From NCBI GenBank assembly GCA_021904315.1, contig CM038916.1, positions 3,286,001 through 3,350,000 on the forward strand: a stretch of DNA of 64,000 bases. The letters run 5' to 3'. The position numbers were made by a program, and so were the translations under genes. Position 1 is the first letter of the stretch; every line of letters starts with the position of its first letter. Positions 1 to 11,986 of this stretch are shown here, in pieces. The notes beneath the pieces were generated by a model that saw only the letters and a program-made list of their open reading frames with translations, had not been told where the DNA came from and did no database searches. The DNA is from Sphagnum magellanicum (lineage: Eukaryota; Streptophyta; Sphagnopsida; Sphagnales; Sphagnaceae).

Positions 1-815
1 AATCAAGGCCTCTTGCTCCAATGTTAAGATATTGTTGTTTGTGCACCAAATGAGCTTTAATGGATTGCATGACAAATTCATGAACATCTAGTTTCACTTT
101 GTGGGAACAAATTTTAATAAAAATGTTGAACTTCAATCCTGGTGTTGCACATGTTTCAACGATATGTTGCTTTTGCCTAGCCCATATGAGTCGGTTAAAG
201 GTGCATAGCATATTTGAAATCATTGTGGGAGGTTAAAGATTGTTATCTTGTTCATCACCAAAACCATGAAAAATTTAACATATTCACAAAAGGAGCAAGA
301 TCTTTTTGTTTTAAAAAAATCCTACTATGAAGATCATTATAATAATCATGATGTTTACATAAATCTCTAAAGGCATTTTCACCCATGTCTCTCACTACTT
401 AAACTTCCATTACCAAGTTTTAAAACATTTTGGAATTTGACAAGTTCTAAATCTTGAAATCCACATGACAAACTCCCAATATACTTTTCACTATGAGAAA
501 AAGGGGTGTTTTACAACTAGCCTTGCAACTCACTATATATATGGTGCAATTCATTACAACTCAATTGCAACTTTGTCACAACAACTTCTTTTTAATTACT
601 ATGCAACTCCCCTACAACTACAACCTTAGTGTCATGCTAACATCATTTTTCATCCATTCATCAAAATTGAACACATGGCACTATGAAGATTTTTTGTGAT
701 TTTTTTGAAATATTGATATCCATCATCCATTATGATTATTCATTTTAGATGGTCTTGGATTGTGACATGTGGCACAATCAAAAGTTGCCATGTGGCATAT
801 TATTGAATTTTGGAA

Positions 816-832
816 ACACACACACACACACA
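816..832. repeat. (CA)n microsatellite
   Basis: Uninterrupted CA dinucleotides inside module A. In A'' the same place carries an (AT)n run (about 56,350-56,371), so the microsatellite changed after the copies separated. Confidence 0.85.
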
Positions 833-857
833 GATATGTATATGTACTTGGGTAAGT

Positions 858-960
858 TGGTACATAACCATAGGTAGGTAAGTTGATATAACTCCAACCT
901 ACCTATTTACTTAACTACTTACTTACTTACTTAGGTAGGCAAGTAAGTAGGTAGGAAAGT
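858..960. repeat. GGTA/TACC palindromic tetranucleotide block
   Basis: Runs of TACC/TTAC on the left face runs of GGTA/AGTA on the right, so the strand can fold back on itself. Equivalent blocks lie in A' (about 21,865-21,990), A'' (about 56,390-56,490) and the A-type fragment at about 47,300-47,340. Confidence 0.7.
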
Positions 961-2462
961 AAAATACTAGAAGGTAGGTGAATTAAAAAATAGCCACTTC
1001 AGTTTTTAAATTTATTATGCATTTTGCATTTAAAATTAAGCTTTTATGAACTCATCCCAACATGGCACATATATTTTGATGTGAAAATGCAAGAGGAGAC
1101 ACCTCCTTTATATAATTTGTGAAATGAGATATTGAAAACAAAATATATGGGTTAAATTGTTTAGTTGCAACCTAGTTGCAATTGAAGTTGGAACTACAAA
1201 AAACAATTTTCCACATGCTTTTTGTTTAATTTAAATTCTGTAATTAATTTGAAATTTATAACTAATCATCTGACATAAATATTTGAAATTTAATTATTTG
1301 AATTCAATATATGATAATTAATTGTCTAGATTGATTATATGAATTAATTAATATAATTCAGATAACTAGCTAGTTGATTAATTCAAATAACTAATTATCA
1401 AAATAAATATTAGATGATTAATTATTTTAATAACTATTAAAAATTAATTATGTTGATAATTGATGATCTAAATTCAAATAAAATTCAATATTTACTCACC
1501 TACATTAACAAAGTTTATTATGTAAAATTATTTGAATTAATTAATTAATTTTGTATAATTAGTGAATGAGTTTAAGTAATTAGTTATTAGATAATTAATT
1601 AATTAATTAAATTTTATTAATAAATTCATATGAATAGTTTATTATCTAATATACTTAATTAGTTCATAATAATTAAATATATTGCGTATTAATTACTAAT
1701 TTAAAATTAATTAAAATTTTTATTCTGAAATATTAAATAAAAAAACATGAATTTGAATAAAAAACATTGAAGTATATAGAGACATATTCATATGTACACC
1801 CTTATTGAATGTTTAATAAAATATATACATTGCTTTTAATTTCAATTCAAAAATAGACTTTCACCTTTCATGAAAATTATGGTTTGATATTTAGATATGT
1901 ATACCAACATAATATTGTGAATTTCAATATAGTGAAATATTATTAAAACAAAAATTGACCATCAATCACAAAAAATAGGACTATAATATTTACTACATTA
2001 TTTTAAAATAATTTATTTAGATAATTATGAAAATGAATTATTTTAACTAATTTATACCAATGGTTTATTATTTAGTGTATTTTTTAGTTCACAGTAATTA
2101 AGTAAATTAGCCATAAATTAATATTTAATATGTAGTAATTATTTTTAAATATTATATATTAAATGTGCCCCAAGATATAACATTTGTGGGTGTCACAACT
2201 AGTGGCATAGTAGTGGGCAACTAGAAGTACAATAATGACCACTTAGTGGCAATATAGTGGCCAACCAATTGCACAAATAGACTTCATATTTTGAAAACCA
2301 ATTAGAAAGTTTGTACCTCATGAATGAGTTTCAAAACATAGTACCTCAATACGTGAACACCTTTGTGAGGATGCCTCACCCTATACATCAATTTCCCTCC
2401 TAGAAATATTAGAGGGCGGCACAATCATGGTAAGGGTACCCCCCAAAGAACCATAGGAAGAT

Positions 2463-5160
2463 AATGCGAAAGACCGACTCAGTACACACACAGGAACCTG
2501 TAAGAACTCGGAGGAGGAACCATGGACCTTCCCAGCAACCAGCGAGCTAGCTACTTTCCTAGTTGTTGGAAATCTTTTTTAATTCCTGGTACAGACGACA
2601 GACCAGTACATACGACTTCTGGACCCCAGGTGTCCATTTCCTGCAACTAGCGGTGATTCTCTGTTTATAAAGGAATTAGAAATGAATTTGGATTACACAT
2701 GTAGCTGACTTTATCTCAGGCACTCGAACTCCTCATTCTCCTCCCAGAAGAGAAATTAAGTTAAACTGATTTTTATATAAGGCAGTTTTCTTGTAGACGC
2801 TTTCTGTTGATTGGAGTGCATCTGGTCCTTAGAGAGACGATTATGATAACGATGATGATTATGCTACTGGCTCCTAACAATTAGTGCCAAGCTATTATGA
2901 ACCCAGCATGATTCTAGGACATTGTGGATTCTGACTACCGAAAACAAGTCAGTGTTTCTTTTTATGGCGAAATTAAAGTTGAAAGATTTTTCAGAATTTT
3001 TTTGCCAGATTTCACTAGTCAGCTAATGATACAGAACAATGCTTATATGTTTTTACTTTCATGGCTGTCTCTTTATAACCAAATTTTGCTAAATCTTCAT
3101 ACAGATTGTCAGTGGTTGATCTACATCACCAAATTGGAAAACAGGCTTTGATATAGAGCCCCGAAACAAGTTGAGTTGTGAATTCATTTCTGTGAAAGGC
3201 AAAACATCAGCTTGGGTGCAACAGCACCCACACTGGTACCATGGTAAAAGTCTTTTATTTTTTAATGTTGCTTCTAATCATTATAAATATTCCGCTCCTA
3301 CCCTAAATCAGGGTCTCTAAGTCCAAATTTATCATTTCCCCGGTTGAATATAGCCTCTAAGAGGCCTCACACTCAAGAAGGTGAAGGTACCAGTGTGGGT
3401 GCTGGTTAACCCTGGCCGGCAAACTTCCTGAAAAGCATGACCTGGATGGAAAACCAGAGACCAATTATGTCCATAGAGACATGAACGTGGAGGAGGGACT
3501 TCATTGCAAACTAGGTCATATTTTACCCATGTTTGATTTTCTTTCAAATTTCCACCAAAGCAATCACAATTAATTGTTGGGCCATGCCAAAACATCCTCA
3601 TTCACATTAATATTCCAACCCCATGTCACCTTTAGTTCACCTTTGTTTAATCCAAAAGAGAGGAAGGCACGTTAGCAAAGCCCTACAAAAGTTCTAGAAT
3701 TATTCACTTAATCCATAGCCCCCATTTTGGGTGCCTATTCACCTCTCCTATTAATCAGGTGAGGTGCTTCCAAGTCTGATTGGCCCATCACTAAAAATAA
3801 ATGAACCTATGGAGATTCCCCAAATTAGAAGGTTTTATTTTGAAGTATAGAGTTCCCGCTCTTTGGCCAAGGTATATAGGTGAAGTGAGAACAAATGTTG
3901 CCAAAGCATATGGGATAAAAGTGAGGTGCTATTGGGAACTCTTTGGGAAACATATCAAGAACTTGGGAACTCTTTGCTTTGACCCACCTCCAAGAGGAAA
4001 AAAAAAAGCTTGCTTGGAAAGTCCATTGTCTATTGTCCAAGTGGAAAGTGAACAATGGACCATTCACTCTCCACATCAAACACAACTTGAAAATAAAAAC
4101 CCTGCTCCCCTCACCCACAAGAAAAGAAGGGAGGCCCCTTCACTTCACAATGTGACTTCTCATTGGTTGCATAGAAATTGTATTCCTAAAATTGGCTGCC
4201 ACTATTTTTGGCCTAGACTAATAGCCCTTCTTATTAACTTGAACTTTGTCAATAATTTTGCCTATATTGGGAAGTTCAAGCTTTTTTTTAAATTTGATTA
4301 TTTTATTTTTATTTTGGTCTAGTACCACACCTAAATTGTGTCGTTCTGTGGTCCGATCCCAAAACATTTGAGAATCTTTATTCTGTATTAACAAGTTGTA
4401 CCAAGAATGCTTTCACTTTTGCTTTCTCATTGGGCACTTTCTGTTTATAGATCAGTTCGCATAATTTTTCGTGCCAATGATTTTTGTGCTTGTTTTCATC
4501 TATTCAAGTTGAAGGCAACATATATGTACTATCAATCTATTGTATTTTTCAGAATATAATTCTAGTAATGTTTAAGGCAGATCGTAACGTTCGAAATACA
4601 ATTGTATGTCATACATCCTTAGTGCTCAAGTCATGGGAGGAAATAGTGAATGAGATATGAGTGTTTCATTTTGGGATGTGATAACTTTTGAGTTGTTGAA
4701 ACCAGTTAGATGCATACAGATATTATTTGGGGATAGTGATCTCTGAAGCAATCATCTTATTTGAGTCATTAGTCAAGCCACCAAGGGTTACATTGAAATT
4801 GCATTTAGTGTGTTAAATGTTCCAACAAGGTCCGCTTGAATATTGTGACTAGTGAATTTTCTTTCTTCTTTGAATAAAGTATCAAAACATGTTCCAGGGG
4901 CTTAGAAATGTAGCAGTTATGTTTAATAAATGAAAACCATTTATGTGGTGCCTTGTGAGCTTAGCATCTTTCCCTGCTCCCCCAGTTGTAGCAAGCTTTG
5001 TACTAATTGCATGCGCTGGGCACAACACTACTTCTGTACCCCATTATTCTGTACCCCAGTATTCGCATCCTAGCACTTGCGAGGATGCTGTCTTCATTTT
5101 TTATTTGTATCCACCAGTAAGGATATTCAAGACCGACTTAGTACATACCCTGCAAGCCAT
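2463..5160. repeat. Module B, proximal part, copy 1
   Basis: Collinear with 57,955-60,650 at a constant offset of about 55,490. A minus-strand 89-residue frame at 3,332-3,601 differs at only two residues from the one at 58,823-59,092. The first part (about 2,510-3,650) is an older, diverged relative of the later stretch 6,050-7,100: both hold one 175-bp-type unit followed by the same succession of motifs. Frames here look like chance openings, without family signatures. No gene supported. Confidence 0.8.
3222..3404. repeat. Perfect 19-bp inverted repeat around 145 bp
   Basis: CAGCACCCACACTGGTACC at 3,222-3,240 is the exact reverse complement of 3,386-3,404. Related forms of this motif occur at about 18,268, 19,315, 52,510, 53,590 and 58,712. 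It could be the end of a small element, but no target-site duplication is evident. Confidence 0.6.
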
Positions 5161-6226
5161 AAGATTGGGGAGGCTGGACAATGGACGTTGCCTGCAACTG
5201 GCCAGGTAACATCTTTCCCAATTGTCGGCAAGCGTTTGATTCCTGGTAGACTCCAGCATACTGTACACACGACTTTTGGAACCCAGTTTCCTTTCCTGGA
5301 GCTAGTAGTGATTCTCTCTTTATTTTCAATGCAGAAGAATTAGAAATCAAGGAAGATGGACCTATCGGGCAACCAGCCAGGTAACATCTTTCCCAATTGT
5401 TGGAAAGCGTTTGATTCCTGGTAGACTCCAGAATACTTTTACACACGACTTTTGGAACCCAGTTTCCTTTCCTGGAACTAGCCGTGATTCTCTCTTTATT
5501 TTCAATGCAGAAGAATTAGAAATCAAGGACGATGGACCTTTCGAGCAACCAGCCAGGTAACATCTTTCCCAATTGTCGAAAAGCGTTTGATTCCTGGTAG
5601 ACTCCAGCATACTGTACACACGACTTTTGGAACCCGGTTTCCTTTCCTAGAACTAGCCGCGATTCTCTCTGTATTTTCAATGCAGAAGAATTAGAAATCA
5701 AGGACGATGGACCTTTCGAGCAACCAGCCAGGTAACGTCTTTCCCAATTGTTGGAAAGCGTTTGATTCCTGGTAGACTCCAGAATACTGTACACACGACT
5801 TTTGGAACCCGGTTTCCTTTCCTGGAACTAGTCGTGATTCTCTCTTTATTTTCAATGCAGAAGAATTAGAAATCAAGGAAGATGGACCTTTCCAGCAACC
5901 AGCCAGGTAACGTCTTTCCCAATTGTCGAAAAGCGTTTGATTCCTGGTAGACTCCAGAATACTTTACACACGACTTTTGGAACCCAGTTTCCTTTCCTGG
6001 AACTAGTCGTGATTCTCTCTTTATTTTCAATGCAGAAGAATTAGAAATCAAGGACGATGGACCTTTCGAGCAACCAGCCAGGTAACGTCTTTCCCAATTG
6101 TTGGAAAGCGTTTGATTCTTGGTAGACTCCAGAATACTGTACACACGACTTCTGGAACCCGGTTTCCTTTCCTAGAACTAGCCATGATTCTCTCTTTATT
6201 TTCAATGCAGAAGAATTAGAAATGAA
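5160..6226. repeat. 175-bp minisatellite, six units
   Basis: The start of GAATTAGAAAT recurs at 5,336, 5,513, 5,688, 5,863, 6,038 and 6,213, giving steps of 177, 175, 175, 175 and 175 bases. The first unit starts near 5,160. The same place in B'' has three units (60,650-61,190) and in B' one unit (about 38,770-38,970). A diverged single unit lies at about 2,510-2,680. Because 175 is not a multiple of three, the similar 60-100 residue minus-strand frames shift each unit and are not a protein. Confidence 0.95.
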
Positions 6227-6251
6227 TTTATTTGGACTTTGTAGCTGCTTT

Positions 6252-7985
6252 CATGTCCAGCGCTGGAACAGTCTCCTCCTCATCCGATAGAAATCAGCCT
6301 GATTTTGATACACTTGAGGCAGTTTTCTTGCAGGCACTTTCCATTGTTTGGGGTGCATTTGGTCCTTAGAGACACACTATGATAATGACCATGATTATGC
6401 TACCAGCTACTAATAATTAGTGCAATATATTCACCAGCATGACTTTAGTAGATTGTGGCTTCTTGATGCAGACAACAGGGGAGTGTTGCTTTTCCTGGCG
6501 AAGTTAAAAATTGAGAATGCCAAAAAGATGATTTTTTGGGGGGTTGTGCAATAGTCAGAAATTAGAATTCCAATAAAATAACCCGAAAAAAAATGCCAGA
6601 TTTGTGTATTAGATTCCAGCAGGAAGCCTAAATATATAGGACGTTCAAAGGTTTTTACTTTCATGTCTCTTTCAGCTTTGTGGCCAAATTTGGCCAAATC
6701 CTCCAACAGATGATCAGCACGTGGAAGTTGGTCTACACTCCTCACCAAAAATTGAAAAAAGGGAAGAATAAAAAGAGAAAGGAGCTAGCTACAAGAGTGA
6801 GCCTCAAAAACAGTTGAGGTATAAATTCCTTTCTTTGGAAGACAAACATCTAACTTACTTCTGGCTAAGCATCACAGGGATGGAAAACCCAAGATGCCAA
6901 TATGTGCTTTTATGTGCCCCTACAAAGATGAACCTGGAGGGAGGGACTGCATGGAAAACTACATAATCTCATCCAAGTAGGAGTTTCTTTCGAATTTCAA
7001 TGAAAGGAAAACTCAACTAAAATATTGGCTGGGCCATATCAAAACATCCTCAGTGCACTATTCCGAGTCCAACCCCAACTTTGGTTCACCTATCAACAAA
7101 TGATAATGTAATTCAAATTACTTAGTTTGGGAGCACAATCTTGAGATTTTGTTTTGGGTGATAGACCTCTCTGATTGGTTTGTCACCCAAAACCAAAAAA
7201 CCCACACTTGACACACTTGACACAGTACTAACATAGAAATTGTTCACGTAACCCACTAATTGGCACTAATCTAAGTGAAAAAACTGAAACTTTCTAAATC
7301 TCCATGCACAAGACAAATTCTATTTACACTAAGCATGCAACTCTCTGGTCTCCCCATAGCATAAGGAAGAAGAAATAATAAGGGAACAGAGAAGAACAAA
7401 ATGACATAAAAGGAAAGTAATGAATTTGTGAGAAATGCTGATACAGAAAGCAAAAAAGAAGATCTAATTCTTTTGTACATGTGGTGCACCCATGTAAGTG
7501 AAAACAATAGAACTTCTTTGAACCTTCATAACCGCTTTGCAAACTAAATCAAAACAAAAGTTTACCTCTAGGGTTCTGTCCATGTGACTAATAGAGGCAA
7601 GTGAAAAGAATACGACTCTTTTGGACCTCCACAACCACCTTGCAACCAAACCAAAATAAAAGCTTGCATTTACTGTTCTCTTCTTGTGGCTCACCCATGT
7701 AAGTGAACAAAATAGAACTACTTTGGACCTTACAACCACCTTGCAAACTAAACCAAAATAAAAGTGTGTCATCACACCAAAAAGTCACCAACGACCTATT
7801 TTAATAGAGAAAATAGAACTCACAACCCCCCCCACCCTCCCCCCCCACCCCACCCTCCCAAATAAAAAAGAAAAAACTCACATCACTTGCCCCCTTCCAA
7901 AAGAAAAAAATCTTAGGCCTGAGGTGCATGTTGCATCTCCTCATTGGCTCAACAGGATTTGATTCTTAAATTTGTTGGCCATTTT
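6252..7985. repeat. Left arm of long inverted repeat, copy 1
   Basis: Reads as the reverse complement of 11,987-13,633 with many substitutions and small indels. Matching landmarks are the outer CATGTCC / GGACATG, the GGCTGGGCCATATC region near 7,035 against GATGGCCCAGCC near 12,850, and the inner block GTGCATGTTGCATCTCCTC near 7,925 against its inverse near 12,030. The same arm is at 38,999-40,686 and 61,215-62,848. No gene is supported; the frames at 7,271-7,791 are repeat-derived. Confidence 0.85.
7826..7859. repeat. C-rich tract (G-runs on minus strand)
   Basis: Long runs of C broken by single A or T. The corresponding tract is longer at 62,690-62,726 and short in B' (about 40,558-40,567). 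The minus strand has four or more G-runs, enough for a G-quadruplex in principle. Confidence 0.85.
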
Positions 7986-10900
7986 CTCGCCCACAATAAT
8001 GCTAGGGGCACTAATTGGGGTACATAGTTTATTCCAATATAGAAGCTAGAGAAAGCATGTGAGCAAAGCTGAACAAAACCTCTAAAATGTTTGACTTGCA
8101 CTCCACATTTTATCTTGTTCTTTTTACCTTCTGTTAAATGATGGAGGAAGGTTAGCAGGTAGCACAGTTGTTCTGGGTTCAAATTGAAGAGCAAGAGATC
8201 CTTTTTCTAAGGAAAAACAATTCCCTCCTATTTGTAAATGGTCAATTCCTGGCATTTCAAAGGAACCTGAGTAAAACTAGAGCTGTAAAAATCTAGCTTT
8301 GAGAACTTGCTTTTCACGCTCACCAAAATCAACAAGCACTCCAATTTGAAGTCATGTAGAAATAACAGCTCCCATGTGTCAACCTTTAATAAATGTGATG
8401 ACCAAGTTGCTTCTAATTAGCTGAGTCAACATGAGTTTGTTGAGAAAAAATTATCCTAATACTTGTTCTACAACTTATTTACAAGTATATGTAAATCGTA
8501 AATCCTAAACATTATGCATGTCAACTTGTATTTTTGTAAATTTTTTGATGTAACAAATTAAATGGTGATGACTCATAGGAAGATTTAGTGATTAATTTGG
8601 CTACAACCTAAATATGAAAGTGGTTTCTTAAAAATATCCTTCAATATTTTTGGGTACTTACTGGAACCATGTACATAAATCTCAAAAAGAAATTTTCTTG
8701 AATTTTGGTTGAATTCTAGCTGTTGAAAATCTCAAAAAACATTTTATCACTTTTAACCTTTCATATAGCTTTTTGGCTATATATATAGCCAGAAAAAACG
8801 AGGCTAATGCATGTGTACATAGCAACAACCAGAAGTTGGCATTGTAATAATTAAGGCTCCACATGAAAATAGGCATATGTTCTTTACTTGTTAAGTCAGA
8901 AACACATTTTGCCTTCATTGAACTGCAATTATAACATGGAGTTACTACAGGCAATGTAGAAGAAAATGGATATCATCGTAAGGTTCAGTATTTATCATGA
9001 ACCATTCTTGTCTAGTGACACCCTAAAATGTACTTGCCCAACTAATGGGTTACACACATGACCACATCACTCAAATAGGATTGTAGTGAAAGTGGAGTGT
9101 GGAATAGGCCCATTGTAGATTGTAGTGCTGCCACACAGCTTTAGGGGTGTCAGGGTATCGATGCACACCTTCCCCATACATTTCTAAAAGTATTCCAACT
9201 CTTAACCTTACCCTCACATTTTACACATCCTTGATTCATGGTGGTCCAGAAGAAGACATTGCATGTGGACATTTTGTTGAACATTCCCCAATCACCCTCC
9301 ATGCTCCCCACATTTCACATGTGTATCCATGAGGCTACTGCCCACAAAGCCATCAAACTCACATCAAGTTTGAATGATCTCTTCATCAACACATCCACAA
9401 GCCTCTTTATAAGCATTATGACTTTATAAGCACACACATTTTGGTCCCCATTGAAAGTTACACAGTTTACGTGCTCCACAATTCCTACGATCTAACACTA
9501 AACAGTTCTAATGCCGTCTACCCTTCATTCACATTTCACATGGAGGAGGAAGGTGAGAACTTGGAACCAGATGTCTGTCTTGAAATACCATGATTGTTAG
9601 CATTATGGATTTTCCCATAATTCGGATGTTCTAATGAAACCGAAAACAAGGGTGTAAAAAGAAGAATCTCTTACGCAGGAGTAACTCATAGTAAAAACAC
9701 CACTCTTGGAAATCTAAACATCATTAATGAAACTTATGCCCAAAAAGAAATCTCCATATTTTATGCACTTCTCACAATTGCCGACTCACAACAGACACCT
9801 TGAAGTTGAAAGGGGAGCTGAATGTGGAACTAAATTTGGAGAAGTGTAGCCAAAAGAAAAGTTTCAGGTCAAATGTCTAAGGATTCAAGAACTTCTTGTG
9901 ATGAGACATGGAAATACAGGTTGGTTTTTGATATTCATCAAAGCAAATACCTAGCTCATAAGGATCTTGTCAAATCACAATATGTCCCCAACAAGCACAG
10001 TCGGTGTTTTGTTTGTAACCAATTTCAAAGCCTATAGGGGGTTGTTTATGAATAACCCACCCTTGGACTCTTGTTGATATCTGACCATTTTCTCCAATGA
10101 CCCACCAACACTGGACACTACCATAGCATGGGCATTCAGGGCCTGGTCAAAAGGGTTGGGTCCATCCCAAGTTCCTGTTACATTCATGGATGCAACACTT
10201 ATGCATCATGCCCTTCCTTTAGCATGGCATTTACAAGTGCATATGGGCATCATGTTGAGCATGGTCTTAAGGCCCCTTTACACTTGGAGTCAAGGCTGAA
10301 AGAACTTGGGGGCCAACTTTGAGCATCTTTGGCTTGTTGTTTGGCCCAAACTTACTAGTAAATGCTAGAACAGTCACCTCATGATATTAATAAATGCTCG
10401 AACAGTGGCCCCAAGAGTTGCAAATTGGCTTCCCAAATCCGGTGGTATCCTTTTTTGAGCCTCTGGGCCAATAGAAGGCCATAAAGTTCAACATTTATAT
10501 TAGTAAGTTGGGGCAGATTCAAAATACTTTTTCTATTTCAGCCTTGACTCCTATTGTAAGGCCCTTGGGGCTGATTTCAACTTTTGCACCAATAGGAATG
10601 CTCAATTTGAGTTGAACATTGGCCTTGACTCCTTGTGTAAAGTGGGCCTAAATGTCCTCATGGATCCTGCATTTGCTATATATGGCCACTATGCTGCTAC
10701 CTACATCCATATTTAACTCTTAGTTATTTTAGTGTACCTAGAGTATGAATATGTGTATTCTCTTCAACTGCTCATAAAACAACACATGAATTGGGTACTA
10801 CACTAACAAAAGTTTAGCTGCTAGAAGTCACGAAACCTTCTTGTGTTTGGTGACAAAGTTAAACGTGGTCTTTCAGGTTGAAGCAACACCATGAGGGATG

Positions 10901-11986
10901 GATGGTGGGAGAACAGGAAATAATTTTCTATGGGGGTCCTATCTCATGGCTAACCACATTGGTTCACCTAATTGATGTTTTTACAGTATTGCATAGCTTT
11001 TCATCCCTTGACATGGTTCTTTGCCCAGAACTTGCAATTTTTATGAAAGAACTAGTGGTTTTAAGGCCGGTAATTTGATATATTCAAGTTTTTGGTCAAC
11101 CAGGGGTGTGTACAAGAACTAGTTTTTATTTGTTTTCTGGGAGTCGTGATTAACAACCATCCTGATAATTGTCAGGGCTCAGTTAGTATCCACCTAACAT
11201 TGCTATTGACTCATTATTAGAGAACCACCAGTTCCAGTTCTTTGAATCAGAGAATTGTTAGTTCTAGGACTTTCAATAAACAATTCAGAATCAGAGAACC
11301 AACGGTTCCTGTTCTTTGAAAAAAAAAAAGATTAAAGAATCACTAGTCCTAGTTAGTTGGAAAACTTAAAAAACTGATAGTTTTCATCATGATAGAATGA
11401 GTAATCCTATAAGCGGTTAATTGATTTTTTAATTTTTTTAGAACTGTATCTATATATCGGAACTGGTTCTTTCAGATTTTCGCCAACAAATGATTATGAA
11501 TCCTAAGAATCACACTAATAACCACTAGGGCTCTGTCCTCATTTCTAATAACCGCCCAACACTCCTGTTAACAGCTATATTTACCTCCTAATCACCTACT
11601 TGCTCCTACCTATATTAGCATTGTGACGACGTTTGATCGATTGTGTGCATTGATGGTGAATTAGACTCAACTTTGGGAGTTTTACAATGTTTCATCCAAG
11701 TTGGGGACGTAGTCTGCAGATAATGAAGACAGTTACAGGGTCACATAGGTCCCCCAGCATAGTGGACATGAATCCATGTCATTTAGGACATGGGTCTACT
11801 TGGAGAAATCCACAACTTTTGCCAAAAACTTCCAAAAAAAACTTTGTACAATTCACACCGGATTTTTTTGTTTCAGCACCGTGTGAAAATTCACCCAAAA
11901 AAGAACACTACTTGTAACCAGGGTTTTTTTTAAAGTTTGTGGTTTTGAAAGTTTGGCAAATTTTTGCAAAATTAAAAAATATAAAT
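7986..11986. repeat. Spacer of long inverted repeat, copy 1 (end of B and most of C)
   Basis: Collinear with 40,687-45,220, and its first part with 62,849-64,000. Unit 2 is longer because a segment near 9,625-9,720 is replaced there by about 650 bases (42,230-42,885). No transposase, polymerase or other family signature was seen in any frame. Confidence 0.75.
11093..11545. mobile_element. Possible short hAT-like non-autonomous element
   Basis: Starts CAGGGGTGTGTAC, like the C/TAGGGGTGT ends common in plant hAT elements, and is rich in scattered AACC/GGTTC words as many such elements are. The right end is not clear and no 8-bp target duplication was found. The copy at about 44,237-44,685 is equivalent, so insertion predates the duplication. 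Low confidence. Confidence 0.25.

Larger units (their letters stand above)
1..2462. repeat. Module A, copy 1 (A+T-rich dispersed/tandem repeat)
   Basis: The stretch matches 20,981-24,810 (A') and 55,534-57,954 (A'') in the same orientation. It is closest to A'': a 68-residue reading frame at 493-699 recurs at 56,022-56,228 with three differences. Much of it (about 1,200-2,150) is AATTAATT-type sequence of very low complexity. It lacks about 1.3 kb that A' has (23,368-24,683), a difference shared with A''. It ends with a recognisable block (2,341-2,460: GAGGATGCCTCACCC ... GGTACCCCCC) shared by all three copies. I see no intact gene in it. Confidence 0.85.

Noticed and set aside
3801-4322. 173-codon plus-strand frame
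   Set aside because: The counterpart at 59,292 is closed early by a small indel and the frame continues differently; there are no domain features and composition follows the repeat.
5138-6144. Series of similar 60-100 residue minus-strand frames
   Set aside because: They are the 175-bp minisatellite read in shifting frames; the period is not a multiple of three.
7464-7791. Cys/Val/Phe-rich minus-strand frames, also on the other strand near 12,035
   Set aside because: They arise from short internal repeats in the inverted-repeat arms; not conserved as protein between copies.
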